Shown here: positions 50,523 through 60,550 of the stretch, piece by piece
How positions within the stretch are numbered: the first letter of the stretch is position 1
Layout of the letters: every line of letters begins with the position of its first letter
DNA from: Kitasatospora mediocidica KCTC 9733
Lineage (GTDB): Bacteria > Actinomycetota > Actinomycetes > Streptomycetales > Streptomycetaceae
Length of the DNA: 64,000 bases
Reading direction: 5' to 3'
NCBI RefSeq assembly: GCF_000744225.1
Contig: NZ_JQLN01000007.1
Location: 1,488,001-1,552,000, forward strand
The notes under the pieces: generated by a model
Databases searched by the model: none
Told to the model about the DNA's origin: nothing
The model's input: the letters and a program-made list of their open reading frames with translations, nothing else
Made by a program: the position numbers and the translations under genes

Positions 50523-53510
50523 ATGCTCATCACTTCGCCGGTGCTGGTCGGGCGCGACGATGAGCTCGCGCACCTCGACGCGGGCCTGGCCGCGGCCCGG
50601 CGGGGCGAGGGCCGGGCGGTCTTCCTGCTCGGCGACGCGGGCATCGGCAAGTCACGGCTGGCCTCCGCCTGCGCCTTCCGGGCCTTCGCCGACGGCATGG
50701 CGGTGCTGCGCGGTCGCGGCAGCACCACCGGCGCCACCATGCCGTTCCGCCCGGTCGCCGAGGCCCTGCTCTCGCTCTTCCGGATCGGCGGGCTGCCGCA
50801 GGATCCCGAACTCATGGCCTACCGGCCCGCGTTGGCCGAGCTGGTGCCCGAGTGGCGGAGCAGCTCGCCGACCACCGCCGGGGCCTCGGTACTGGAGACG
50901 GCCGAGGCCGTCCTGCGGCTGCTGGCGGCGGTCGGGCATGATCTGACGTCCCGCCAGGAGCCGGGCTGTCTGCTGGTCATCGAGGACCTGCACGACGCCG
51001 ACGCCGAGACCCTCGCCGTCATCGAGTACCTGGTCGACAACCTCGCCGGCCTGCCGGTCTTCCTCCTGGTCACGCTACGCGCGGAGAGCGGGCCGGCCGG
51101 CGACCTGGCCCGCTCGGCCGGCCGGCGCCGCTCGGCCACCCCGGTCGAGTTGCGGCCGCTGGGAGCGGACGAGGTGCGGGTGCTGGCCGAATCCTGCCTG
51201 GGCGCGCAGGACGGGCAGCTCCCCCGCGAGGTGACCGACAAGCTCGTCAAGGACTCCGAGGGCAACCCGTTCGTCGTCGAGGAACTGCTCAGCGGGATGG
51301 TCAGCGCGGACGTGCTGCGCGGCGACGCCGACGGCTGGCGGGTCTGCGGGGACCTCGCCATCGACGTACCGACCACCGTGGTGCACAGCGTCGCCCAGCG
51401 GACCGCCCGGCTCGACCCGGCCGACCGCGACTTCCTGCACGTCGCGGCGGTCCTGGGACGCCGCTTCGCACTGCCCGTCCTGCAACTGGTCACCGGGCTG
51501 GACGACCGCAGCCTGCTGGTCCACCTGCGGGCCGGCATCGACGCCCAACTCATATCGCCCAGCGGCCCGGTGGCCGACTACTACGAGTTCCGGCACGCGC
51601 TGACCACCGAGGCGCTGTTGGCCGGGCTGCTGCCGATGGAACGCGCCGCGATCGCCCAGCGGGCGGCGGACGCGATCGAGCGGGCCCACCCCGGACTGCC
51701 CGGCGACTGGTGCCAGCGGGTCGCGGTGCTGCGGCTGGCCGCCGGGGACGCCCGGGCGGCCGGGCTGCTCTTCGCCGAGGCCGGACGGGCCGCGCTGGAC
51801 GGCGGTGCGGTCGCCTCCGCCGTCGCCCTGCTGGAGCGCGCCCACGAGCTGATGGCCGGCTCGCAGGCCACCGCGGGGGCCGCCTCGGTGCTGGAGCGGC
51901 TGGTCTACACGCTGGTCGAGACCGGGCAGCTGGACCGGGCGCTGGCCCTGGCCGACACGCTCCCGCTGACCGGTCCCGGCGCGCTGGACGACGCCCGCTC
52001 CGCGGCCCTGCACACCCGGCTGGCCTGGGCCGCGGTGACCGCCCTGCGGCTGGAGGAGGCGGCGGCCCGGGTGAGTTACGTCCGCGGCCTGCTCGGCCGG
52101 TTCGACAGCGCGTCGCACACCCCGGCGATCGACGTGGTCGAAGCGCATCTGGTCCTGGTGCCGCGGCCGGCCGGCAGCCTGGGCCCGGACGGCGCCCCCG
52201 GCCCGGACGGCGGCGACCGCACCGAGCAGGCCGAACGGCTCGCGCGCCGCGCCGCCGAAGCCGCCGAGGCCGCCGACCTCCCCGAAGTCGCCTGTCAGGC
52301 CTTGCAGTTGCTGGCCCTGCTGGAGCGCCGGCACGGATTCGACCGGGCCGACGCCCAGCTGGAGCGGATCCTCGAACTGGCCGGCCGCCACCAGCTGACC
52401 ACCTGGCAGGTGGACGCGCTGCTGCGGCTGGGCGCCAACGAGTTCATGCGCAGCGGCTCCTCCACCCAGCTGGAGCGGGCGCACCGCGCGGCCCTGGGGC
52501 TGGGTGCGCTGGCGCTGATGCACAGCGCGGAGGCCACGATGGCCATGCAGGCCGTGCTGCGCGGCTCCTACCCGGCGGCCCGGGAGCTCACCGACCGCTG
52601 TGTGGCGGCCACCGCCCGGCTGCGCAACGTCGACAACCACCAGTTCGTCCTGCTCACCCGGGCCGCGCTGGCGGCGCACCAGGGCCGGCGCCGCGAGATG
52701 GAGCAGGAGCTGACCGAGTTCCACCGTTGGGACGGCGACCGCTCGCTGCAACTGCCGCTGGCCTTCGGCACCTGCCGGGCGATCTGCGCCGTCCTGGAGG
52801 AGGACCGCGAGCGCTCGCTCGCCGAGCTGGACAACGCGCTCGCCTGGGAGCAGGAGCACCCGACCGTCTTCTACCTGAACGGGAGCTACGGGCTGCGCCC
52901 GCTGCTGCGCGCGATCGAGGGCCGGGCCGATCCGGCCGAGCACGCGCGGATCGCCGCGGAGCCGGCCGCCGGGCTGCTCTGGAACCGGCAGTTCGAACGG
53001 CTGGCGTTCGCGGTGCACGAGGGCCGGGCCGGGCGGGCCGACCAGGCGCTGCGGGCCGTCCAAGAGGCCCGCGAGGCCGCCGAACCGTTCCTGATGGCCC
53101 GAAACCTGGGCCTGCGGCTGGTGGCCGAGGCCGCCCTCGCCGACGACTGGGGTGACCCCGTCCCGTGGCTGCGCACCGCCGAGGAGTACTTCCACGGCGC
53201 CGCCGTCCCGGCCGTCGCCAGCGCCTGCCGGGACCTGCTGCGCCGGGCCGGGGCGAGTGTGCCGCAACGCCGCAGCGGATCCGACGGGGTCCCGGCCGGG
53301 CTGCGCCGACAGGGCCTGACCGTGCGGGAGTACGAGGTGTTCCTGCTCCTCGCCTCCCGGCTGGGCAACCAGGAGATCGCCGGCTGCCTGTACATCTCGC
53401 CGCGCACGGTGGAGAAGCACGTGGCGAGCCTGCTGGCGAAGACCGGCCGGGCCAACCGCGCCGCCCTGTACGACTACGCGGTCGAGGCGACCGCCGGGCA
53501 GGAGCGCTGA
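50523..53510 (+). CDS. LAL-type LuxR-family regulator
   Basis: Large ATP-binding LuxR (LAL) regulator of 995 residues, often a pathway activator of natural-product clusters. It has an N-terminal AAA-like ATPase with Walker A GDAGIGKSRL (about residues 38-45) and Walker B CLLVIEDLHDAD (about 149-160). A long helical TPR-like middle follows (about 390-900). The C-terminal LuxR helix-turn-helix has LTVREYEVFLLLASRLGNQEIAGCLYISPRTVEKHVASLLAKTG. It follows the precursor on the same strand and ends at a strong terminator. The ligand is unknown. Confidence 0.93.
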   Translation: MLITSPVLVGRDDELAHLDAGLAAARRGEGRAVFLLGDAGIGKSRLASACAFRAFADGMAVLRGRGSTTGATMPFRPVAEALLSLFRIGGLPQDPELMAYRPALAELVPEWRSSSPTTAGASVLETAEAVLRLLAAVGHDLTSRQEPGCLLVIEDLHDADAETLAVIEYLVDNLAGLPVFLLVTLRAESGPAGDLARSAGRRRSATPVELRPLGADEVRVLAESCLGAQDGQLPREVTDKLVKDSEGNPFVVEELLSGMVSADVLRGDADGWRVCGDLAIDVPTTVVHSVAQRTARLDPADRDFLHVAAVLGRRFALPVLQLVTGLDDRSLLVHLRAGIDAQLISPSGPVADYYEFRHALTTEALLAGLLPMERAAIAQRAADAIERAHPGLPGDWCQRVAVLRLAAGDARAAGLLFAEAGRAALDGGAVASAVALLERAHELMAGSQATAGAASVLERLVYTLVETGQLDRALALADTLPLTGPGALDDARSAALHTRLAWAAVTALRLEEAAARVSYVRGLLGRFDSASHTPAIDVVEAHLVLVPRPAGSLGPDGAPGPDGGDRTEQAERLARRAAEAAEAADLPEVACQALQLLALLERRHGFDRADAQLERILELAGRHQLTTWQVDALLRLGANEFMRSGSSTQLERAHRAALGLGALALMHSAEATMAMQAVLRGSYPAARELTDRCVAATARLRNVDNHQFVLLTRAALAAHQGRRREMEQELTEFHRWDGDRSLQLPLAFGTCRAICAVLEEDRERSLAELDNALAWEQEHPTVFYLNGSYGLRPLLRAIEGRADPAEHARIAAEPAAGLLWNRQFERLAFAVHEGRAGRADQALRAVQEAREAAEPFLMARNLGLRLVAEAALADDWGDPVPWLRTAEEYFHGAAVPAVASACRDLLRRAGASVPQRRSGSDGVPAGLRRQGLTVREYEVFLLLASRLGNQEIAGCLYISPRTVEKHVASLLAKTGRANRAALYDYAVEATAGQER

Positions 53511-53514
53511 GAAG

Positions 53515-53548
53515 CGTCGGGCCCCGGGCGACTGCCCGGGGCCCGACG
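53515..53548. terminator. Bidirectional terminator between LuxR gene and valS
   Basis: A perfect 14- to 15-bp stem (CGTCGGGCCCCGGG / CCCGGGGCCCGACG) with a short loop begins five nt after the LuxR stop codon. The valS stop lies 25 nt beyond on the other side. It marks the end of the accessory locus. Confidence 0.92.
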
Positions 53549-53573
53549 GTCGTGCTCAACCCTGCGGTGCTGC

Positions 53574-56216
53574 TCAGCCCTGCGGCAGCGCGGCCAGCTG
53601 GGCGGTGATCCGCTCGATGTCGGCCTCGGCGGCGCTCTGGCGGGCGCGGATCTTCACGACCACGTCCTCCGGGGCCTTCGCCAGGAAGCCCTCGTTACCG
53701 AGCTTGGCGGCCGTCTGCGTCTTCTCCTTCTCGGCGGCCGCGAGGTCCTTCTGCAGGCGCTTGCGCTCGGCCGGGACGTCGATGGTGCCGGACAGGTCGA
53801 GCGAGACCGTGACGCCGCCCACCGGGAGCGAGGCGGTCGCCGTGAAGCCGTCCTCGGCGGCGGACAGCCGCGCCAGCGAGCGGATCGCGTCCTCGTGGGC
53901 GACCAGCACCGTGCCGGCCAGCTCCAGGGCCGCGGGGACCTTCTGGCTCGGGCTGAGGCCCTGGTCGGTGCGGAACCGACGGACCTCGGTGACCACCTGC
54001 TGGAGGGTGGCGATCTCCGCCTCGGCGGCCGCGTCCCGGCGGGACGGGTCGGCGACCGGCCAGTCGGCGATCACCACGGACTCGGCGCCGGTGAGCGTGG
54101 TCCAGAGCGTCTCGGTGACGAACGGCATCACCGGGTGCAGCAGGCGCAGCGTCAGGTCCAGCACCTCGCCCAGCACCCGGCGCGAGGCGTCGGCCGACGC
54201 GCCGCCCTTGCCCAGGGTGGTCTTGGAGAGCTCGACGTACCAGTCGAAGACCTCGTCCCACGCGAAGTGGTAGAGGGCGTCGGAGAGCTTGGCGAACTGG
54301 TAGTCGTCGTAGAGCGCGTCGACCTCGGCGATGGTGGCGTTGAGCCGGCTGAGGATCCAGCGGTCCGCGGCGGTCAGCTCCTCGGGGGCCGGCAGCGGGC
54401 CCTGGACGGTGGCGCCGTTCATCAGCGCGAAGCGGGTGGCGTTCCAGATCTTGTTGCAGAACTTGCCCGCGCCCTGGACCCAGTCCTCACCGATCGGCAC
54501 GTCCGCGCCGGGGTTGGCACCGCGGGCCAGCGTGAAGCGCACCGCGTCGGCACCGTAGGCGTCCATCCAGTCCAGCGGATCGACGGCGGTGCCCGAGGAC
54601 TTGGACATCTTCTTGCCGAACTGGTCGCGGACCAGGCCGGTCAGCGCGATGGTGTGGAACGGCGCCTGACCGTCCATCGCGTACAGGCCGAACATCATCA
54701 TCCGGGCGACCCAGAAGAAGATGATGTCGTGGCCGGTCAGCAGCACGTCGGTGGGGTAGAACTTCTCCAGCTCCGGGGTGCGCTCGGGCCAGCCCAGCGT
54801 GGAGAACGGCCACAGGCCGCTGGAGAACCAGGTGTCCAGCACGTCCGGGTCCTGGTGCCAGCCCTCGCCGGCCGGCGGCTGCTCGTCGGGGCCGACGCAG
54901 ACGACCTCGCCGTCCGGGCCGTACCAGACCGGGATCCGGTGGCCCCACCAGAGCTGGCGCGAGATGCACCAGTCGTGCATGTTGTCGACCCAGCTGAAGT
55001 AGCGGCCCTCCAGCTCCTTCGGGTGGATCTGCACCCGGCCGTCGCGGACCGCGTCGCCCGCCTTCTGGGCCAGCGGCGCGACGTTCACCCACCACTGCAG
55101 CGAGAGCCGGGGCTCGACGATGGTGTGGCAGCGCGAGCAGTGGCCCACCGCGTGCATGTACGGGCGCTTCTCGTCGACGATCCGGCCCTGCTCGCGCAGC
55201 GCCCCGACGACGGCCGCGCGGGCGTCGTGCCGGTCCAGGCCGAGGAACGGGCCGTGCACGGTGATCGTGCCGCGCTCGTCCATCACCGTCAGGTTGGGCA
55301 GGCCGTGGCGCTGGCCGATGGCGAAGTCGTTCGGGTCGTGAGCGGGCGTCACCTTGACCGCGCCGGTGCCGAACTCCGGGTCCACGTGGGTGTCGGCGAC
55401 CACCGGGATGCGGCGGTCCGTCAGCGGCAGCGCGATGGTGCGGCCGACCAGGTGGGCGTAGCGCTCGTCGTCCGGGTGGACGGCCACGGCGGTGTCGCCG
55501 AGCAGCGTCTCGGCCCGGGTGGTGGCCACCACGATCGACTCGTCGCCGTCGCCATAACGGATCGAGACCAGCTCGCCGGCCTCGTCCTCGTGCTCGACCT
55601 CGATGTCCGAGAGCGCGGTGAGGCAGCGCGGGCACCAGTTGATGATGCGCTCGGCGCGGTAGATCAGACCGTCGTCGAAGAGCTTCTTGAAGATGGTCTG
55701 GACGGCCTGCGAGAGGCCCTCGTCCATGGTGAAGCGCTCGCGCGACCAGTCGACACCGTCGCCGAGCCGGCGCATCTGGCCGAGGATCTGGCCGCCGTAG
55801 TTCTCCTTCCACTCCCAGACCTTCTCGACGAAGGCCTCGCGGCCCAGGTCGTGGCGGGAGAGGCCGGACTCGGCCAGCTGCTGCTCCACCCGGTTCTGGG
55901 TGGCGATGCCGGCGTGGTCCATGCCGGGCAGCCAGAGCGCCTCGAAGCCCTGCATCCGCTTACGGCGCGTCAGGGCGTCCATCAGGGTGTGCTGGAAGGC
56001 GTGGCCCAGGTGCAGGGCACCGGTCACGTTCGGCGGCGGGATGACGATCGTGTACGCGGGCTTGTCGCTCTTCGCGTCGGCGGTGAAGTAACCGCGCTCC
56101 ACCCAGCGCTCGTACAGCTCGCCCTCTACCTCCGCCGGGGCGTAGGCGGTGGGAAGGGCTGCCACGTTGTCCCCGGACGCGTGGTCGGTGGGGCGCTGGT
56201 TCGTCTTGTCGGTCAC
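53574..56216 (-). CDS. valS: Valyl-tRNA synthetase
   Basis: Class I synthetase that charges tRNA-Val. The 880-residue protein begins at GTG 56216. HIGH is HLGH (residues 69-72, in GALHLGHAFQH). The KMSKS loop is KKMSKSSG. The editing domain shows ATTRAETLLGDTAVAVHP and GTGAVKVTPAHDPND. WCISRQLWWGHRIPVWY is typical, and the C-terminal coiled coil (about 810-880, AERKRLQKDLAAAEKEKTQTAAKL) closes the protein. It is convergent with the LuxR gene and divergent from the Pro/Gln-rich membrane protein gene. Confidence 0.98.
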   Translation of the reverse strand: MTDKTNQRPTDHASGDNVAALPTAYAPAEVEGELYERWVERGYFTADAKSDKPAYTIVIPPPNVTGALHLGHAFQHTLMDALTRRKRMQGFEALWLPGMDHAGIATQNRVEQQLAESGLSRHDLGREAFVEKVWEWKENYGGQILGQMRRLGDGVDWSRERFTMDEGLSQAVQTIFKKLFDDGLIYRAERIINWCPRCLTALSDIEVEHEDEAGELVSIRYGDGDESIVVATTRAETLLGDTAVAVHPDDERYAHLVGRTIALPLTDRRIPVVADTHVDPEFGTGAVKVTPAHDPNDFAIGQRHGLPNLTVMDERGTITVHGPFLGLDRHDARAAVVGALREQGRIVDEKRPYMHAVGHCSRCHTIVEPRLSLQWWVNVAPLAQKAGDAVRDGRVQIHPKELEGRYFSWVDNMHDWCISRQLWWGHRIPVWYGPDGEVVCVGPDEQPPAGEGWHQDPDVLDTWFSSGLWPFSTLGWPERTPELEKFYPTDVLLTGHDIIFFWVARMMMFGLYAMDGQAPFHTIALTGLVRDQFGKKMSKSSGTAVDPLDWMDAYGADAVRFTLARGANPGADVPIGEDWVQGAGKFCNKIWNATRFALMNGATVQGPLPAPEELTAADRWILSRLNATIAEVDALYDDYQFAKLSDALYHFAWDEVFDWYVELSKTTLGKGGASADASRRVLGEVLDLTLRLLHPVMPFVTETLWTTLTGAESVVIADWPVADPSRRDAAAEAEIATLQQVVTEVRRFRTDQGLSPSQKVPAALELAGTVLVAHEDAIRSLARLSAAEDGFTATASLPVGGVTVSLDLSGTIDVPAERKRLQKDLAAAEKEKTQTAAKLGNEGFLAKAPEDVVVKIRARQSAAEADIERITAQLAALPQG

Positions 56217-56397
56217 GGCACACAGTTTACGTAACCGGGGACGGCTCTCTTCTCCATTTGTCCCCGCGGCCTCCCCCGAACCGCTCAGGACAGCCGTCCG
56301 GGCCGTACGGTAGCGTGCCCGGTACTCGTGCGCAGGGGCGGACGGGCAAGGGCAGTCCAGTCACAGGCCGCACCACGCGGCGGGGGAGCAGCAGAGC

Positions 56398-57285
56398 ATG
56401 TACGGCCAGGGCCAACAGCCGCAGAATCCGCAGCAGTACCCGCCGCAGGGCCAGCCGCCCTACGGCCAGCCGCCGGCGCAGCCGCAGTACGGCGCTCCGC
56501 AGCCCCCGCAGTACGGGGCACCCCAGCAGGGCTACGGGCAGCCGACGTACGGGCAGCAGCCCCCGCCGCCGCAGTACGGCGCACCGCAGGCCGGCTACGG
56601 CCAGCCGCCCGCGCAGCCGCAGTACGGCGCTCCGCAGCAGCAGTTCGGCGGCTACCAGCCGGCAGCGCCCGCGCCGAAGGGCAAGGGCGGCCTGGTGGTC
56701 GGCCTGGTCATCGGCGCGCTGGTGCTGGGCGGCGGCGGTTTCGCGGCCTACAAGGTGCTCGGCGGCGGCAGCGGCAGCGCGACCGCGGGCAAGTACAAGA
56801 TCGTCGCGCCGCAGTCGCTGTCCGGCGGCTACGTGCAGAAGACGGCGCAGTCCAAGCCGCCGACCTCCTCGGACAAGATCAACGGGTTCGACTCGATCGA
56901 CGGCAGCCTCTCGGCGAACTACAACAAGGGCGGCGACGCGACCGACACGGTCAACCTCGGCGGTTCGTGGGGCACCATCAGCGACCCGAACGCGGTGCTG
57001 ACCGCCATCAAGGCGAGCAGCACGAAGTCCGACGGTGCAAGCTGGACCAAGCCGCTGGCCACCGTCGACGCCAAGGACCCGCACGACGCGGGCGGCCTGA
57101 TGGAGTGCGGGGAGCTCGGCGCCAGCGGGATCAGCGTCCCGGTCTGCATCTGGGCCAACCACTCGACCGCCGGGTCGGTGGACTTCGCCAAGGTCTCGCT
57201 CACCGGTGGCAGCAGCGCGATCTCGCTCGACCAGGCCGCGGCGCAGACCCGCGCCATCCGCGACGCCGCGGTGGTCGCCAAGTAG
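56398..57285 (+). CDS. Membrane protein with Pro/Gln/Tyr-rich N-terminal repeats
   Basis: The 295-residue protein starts MYGQGQQPQNPQQYPPQGQ and has about 90 residues of low complexity with repeats of QPQYGAPQ, then a short basic stretch (PKGKGG), a membrane helix (about 98-118, LVVGLVIGALVLGGGGFAAY) and an outside domain of about 170 residues. The domain ends with two Cys about 13 residues apart (MECGELG and PVCIWAN) that could form a disulfide. GGGGAG lies nine nt before the ATG. No function is known. The repeats resemble those of other actinobacterial cytoplasmic tails that bind signalling proteins. It lies between valS and clpX, convergent with clpX. Confidence 0.8.
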   Translation: MYGQGQQPQNPQQYPPQGQPPYGQPPAQPQYGAPQPPQYGAPQQGYGQPTYGQQPPPPQYGAPQAGYGQPPAQPQYGAPQQQFGGYQPAAPAPKGKGGLVVGLVIGALVLGGGGFAAYKVLGGGSGSATAGKYKIVAPQSLSGGYVQKTAQSKPPTSSDKINGFDSIDGSLSANYNKGGDATDTVNLGGSWGTISDPNAVLTAIKASSTKSDGASWTKPLATVDAKDPHDAGGLMECGELGASGISVPVCIWANHSTAGSVDFAKVSLTGGSSAISLDQAAAQTRAIRDAAVVAK

Positions 57286-57292
57286 CAGCGCG

Positions 57293-57337
57293 ACGACGAA
57301 GGGGGCCCGCGCACTCGGCGCGGGCCCCCTTCGTCGT
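57293..57337. terminator. Bidirectional terminator between the membrane-protein gene and clpX
   Basis: A perfect 20-bp inverted repeat (arms 57293-57312 and 57318-57337, loop ACTCG) begins eight nt after one stop codon, and the clpX stop lies 13 nt beyond on the other side. Confidence 0.95.
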
Positions 57338-57350
57338 ACTCGATCGCGGC

Positions 57351-58640
<1,290 letters not shown>

Positions 58641-58782
58641 GAGGTGCTTCCCCTTCGCCAGGGGCCCCGCGGGGGTCCGGGGCCTGGTGCTGTGGACCGG
58701 CGCCGCCAACTCGGCGGTTAGGTCTCGGTATCCGACGGTACTCTGCCGAGCCGGTGAATCCGCCGTCTTCGGCAGCTATGCC

Positions 58783-58800
58783 GTACGCCCTGGGCGAATT
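58783..58800. promoter_or_regulatory. Putative ClgR box upstream of clpX
   Basis: On the minus strand the 18 nt AATTCGCCCAGGGCGTAC match every position of the actinobacterial ClgR consensus WNNWCGCYNANRGCGWWS, as I remember it. It lies about 143 nt upstream of the clpX start and 101 nt downstream of the clpP2 stop. ClgR activates clp genes in Streptomyces and corynebacteria. Confidence 0.7.
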
Positions 58801-58848
58801 GATACCGAACAGATGCCGCCGAGTGGTGTGGCCGGGGCCGCGCAGTCG

Positions 58849-58882
58849 CGGGGCGGGGCGCACCGTGGTACGCCCCGCCCCG
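58849..58882 (-). terminator. Terminator after clpP2
   Basis: A perfect 12-bp stem (CGGGGCGGGGCG / CGCCCCGCCCCG) with a 10-nt loop begins 28 nt after the clpP2 stop. It separates clpP1-clpP2 from clpX, which then needs its own promoter. Confidence 0.85.
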
Positions 58883-58910
58883 GTCCGGCCGGAACCGGTC
58901 GCAGTCGGTC

Positions 58911-59567
58911 TCAGCCGATGAGCGAGGTCTTGCGGGTGGAGACGATCTGGTCGATAAGGCCGTACTCCAGCGCCTCCTCGGCGGTGAGGATCTTGTCGCG
59001 CTCGATGTCGTCGCGGACCGTGGCGATGTCGCGGTTGGAGTGCTTGGAGAGCATCTCCTCCAGCTGCTCGCGCATCCGGAAGATCTCCTTGGCCTGGATC
59101 TCCAGGTCGGAGACCTGGCCGCGGCCGGTCTCGGTGTAGGGCTGGTGGATCAGGATCCGGGCGTTCGGCAGCGCCATCCGCTTGCCGGGGGTACCGGCCG
59201 CGAGCAGCACGGCGGCGGCCGAGGCGGCCTGGCCCATGCAGACCGTCTGGACGTCGGGCTTCACGAACTGCATGGTGTCGTAGATCGCGGTCAGCGCGGT
59301 GAAGGAGCCGCCGGGCGAGTTGATGTACATCTGGATCTCGCGGTCCGGGTCCATCGACTCCAGGCAGAGCAGCTGGGCCATGATGTCGTTGGCCGAGACG
59401 TCGTCCACCTGCGAGCCGAGGAAGATGATGCGCTCCTCGAACAACTTGGCGTACGGGTCGTACTCACGGACACCCTGCGAGGTGCGCTCGACGAAGCGCG
59501 GGACGATGTAGCGACCCTCGGCACGGGCGCCGAGGTACTCGCCGCTGGGGCTGATGGGAAGGTTCAT
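58911..59567 (-). CDS. clpP2: ATP-dependent Clp protease proteolytic subunit (ClpP2)
   Basis: Serine protease subunit of the Clp complex. The 218-residue protein has a Ser of the active site at about residue 116 (MGQAASAAAV), His141 (LIHQP) and the Asp of the triad further on. The YINSPGGS oxyanion region is intact. It follows clpP1 with 56 nt between, the usual Streptomyces pair. Two different ClpP subunits probably form a mixed or two-ring peptidase. Confidence 0.97.
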   Translation of the reverse strand: MNLPISPSGEYLGARAEGRYIVPRFVERTSQGVREYDPYAKLFEERIIFLGSQVDDVSANDIMAQLLCLESMDPDREIQMYINSPGGSFTALTAIYDTMQFVKPDVQTVCMGQAASAAAVLLAAGTPGKRMALPNARILIHQPYTETGRGQVSDLEIQAKEIFRMREQLEEMLSKHSNRDIATVRDDIERDKILTAEEALEYGLIDQIVSTRKTSLIG

Positions 59568-59623
59568 TGCGGTCTGTCCTCCGGATGCGTTCCGACGTGT
59601 CTGGGGATGCGGGGCGTGGGCGC

Positions 59624-60265
59624 TCAGGCTGCGCCGGTGCCGCCGCCGCCGGGGACGTCCGCGGCGCTGTGCATGATGTCGTCGATCAGGCCGTACTCCT
59701 TGGCCTGCTCGGCGCTGAACCAGCGGTCCCGGTCGGAGTCCTTGGTGACCTGCTCGAAGGTCTGGCCGGTGTGCTGCGCGATGAGCTCGGACATCCGGCG
59801 CTTGGTGCGCAGCAGCTGCTCGGCCTGGATGCGGATGTCGGTGGCCGAGCCGCCGAGGCCGGCGGACGGCTGGTGCATCAGGATCTCGGCGTTCGGCAGC
59901 GCGAAGCGCTTGCCCGGGGTGCCGGCGGTGAGCAGGAACTGGCCCATCGAGGCCGCCATGCCCATCGCGATGGTGATCACGTCGTTCTTGATGTACTGCA
60001 TGGTGTCGTAGATCGCCATGCCGGCGGTGATGGAGCCGCCAGGGGAGTTGATGTAGAGGTAGATGTCGCGCTCGGGCTCTGCGGCCAGGAGCAGCAGCTG
60101 CGCGGTGATCTTGTTGGCGATGTCGTCGTCGACCTGCTGGCCGAGGAAGATGATCCGCTCGTTGAGCAGCCGGTTGTAGACCTGGTCGCCCAGGCCGCCG
60201 AGCACGTCACCACCGGCGGCGCGCGGCGTCATCAGGCCAGGCATCTGCATCTGCGGGAACGTCAC
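59624..60265 (-). CDS. clpP1: ATP-dependent Clp protease proteolytic subunit (ClpP1)
   Basis: The 213-residue subunit begins at GTG 60265 (VTFPQMQMPGLM). The active site has Ser106 (MGMAASMGQ) and His131 (LMHQP), and the oxyanion segment YINSPGGS. The N-terminal extension before GLGDQVYNRLLNERIIFLG is short. It is upstream of clpP2 and driven by a promoter near 60406 with a ClgR-type box 40 nt further up. ClpP1 and ClpP2 act with ClpX or ClpC. Confidence 0.97.
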   Translation of the reverse strand: MTFPQMQMPGLMTPRAAGGDVLGGLGDQVYNRLLNERIIFLGQQVDDDIANKITAQLLLLAAEPERDIYLYINSPGGSITAGMAIYDTMQYIKNDVITIAMGMAASMGQFLLTAGTPGKRFALPNAEILMHQPSAGLGGSATDIRIQAEQLLRTKRRMSELIAQHTGQTFEQVTKDSDRDRWFSAEQAKEYGLIDDIMHSAADVPGGGGTGAA

Positions 60266-60387
60266 TTAGCCACCTGCTCAGTCGATTCGGACGGTCCGTC
60301 TTGTTCGACCGTCACTACGTCATGTACGGGGACCGGGGCGGGCATCCCGGGCGCGGGGCCGCGTCGGGCCGCCCTGCCCGCGCTGTT

Positions 60388-60411
60388 GAAAGCTTGCTTT
60401 CGTTGACCCTA
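60388..60411 (-). promoter_or_regulatory. clpP1 promoter with overlapping palindrome
   Basis: On the minus strand TAGGGT (60406-60411) fits a -10 box. The palindrome GAAAGC-TT-GCTTTC (60388-60401) covers the expected transcription start near 60399. It could bind a repressor, or be part of the leader. No good -35 is seen, which fits activator dependence. Confidence 0.45.
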
Positions 60412-60449
60412 ACGCGCAGGCAGGGCGCCACCATCCCCCACGCAGAACT

Positions 60450-60463
60450 GTTCGCTGTGAGCG
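60450..60463. promoter_or_regulatory. Putative ClgR box upstream of clpP1
   Basis: GTTCGCTGTGAGCG matches the Streptomyces ClgR motif GTTCGC-N5-GCG as I remember it. On the minus strand it also fits CGCYNANRGCGWWS. It is centred about 57 nt upstream of the expected start of transcription, a normal activator position. Confidence 0.7.
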
Positions 60464-60493
60464 CAGGTGCCCACCGGGTCGGGAGAGCACGCA

Positions 60494-60524
60494 GGGCCCG
60501 GACGCCGCAACGGCGTCCGGGCCC
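60494..60524 (-). terminator. Terminator after tig
   Basis: A perfect 14-bp stem (GGGCCCGGACGCCG / CGGCGTCCGGGCCC) with a 3-nt loop begins 27 nt after the trigger-factor stop codon. It separates tig from clpP1. Confidence 0.92.
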
Positions 60525-60550
60525 CGAGGGGTGTGCTAACCGCAGGCTGC

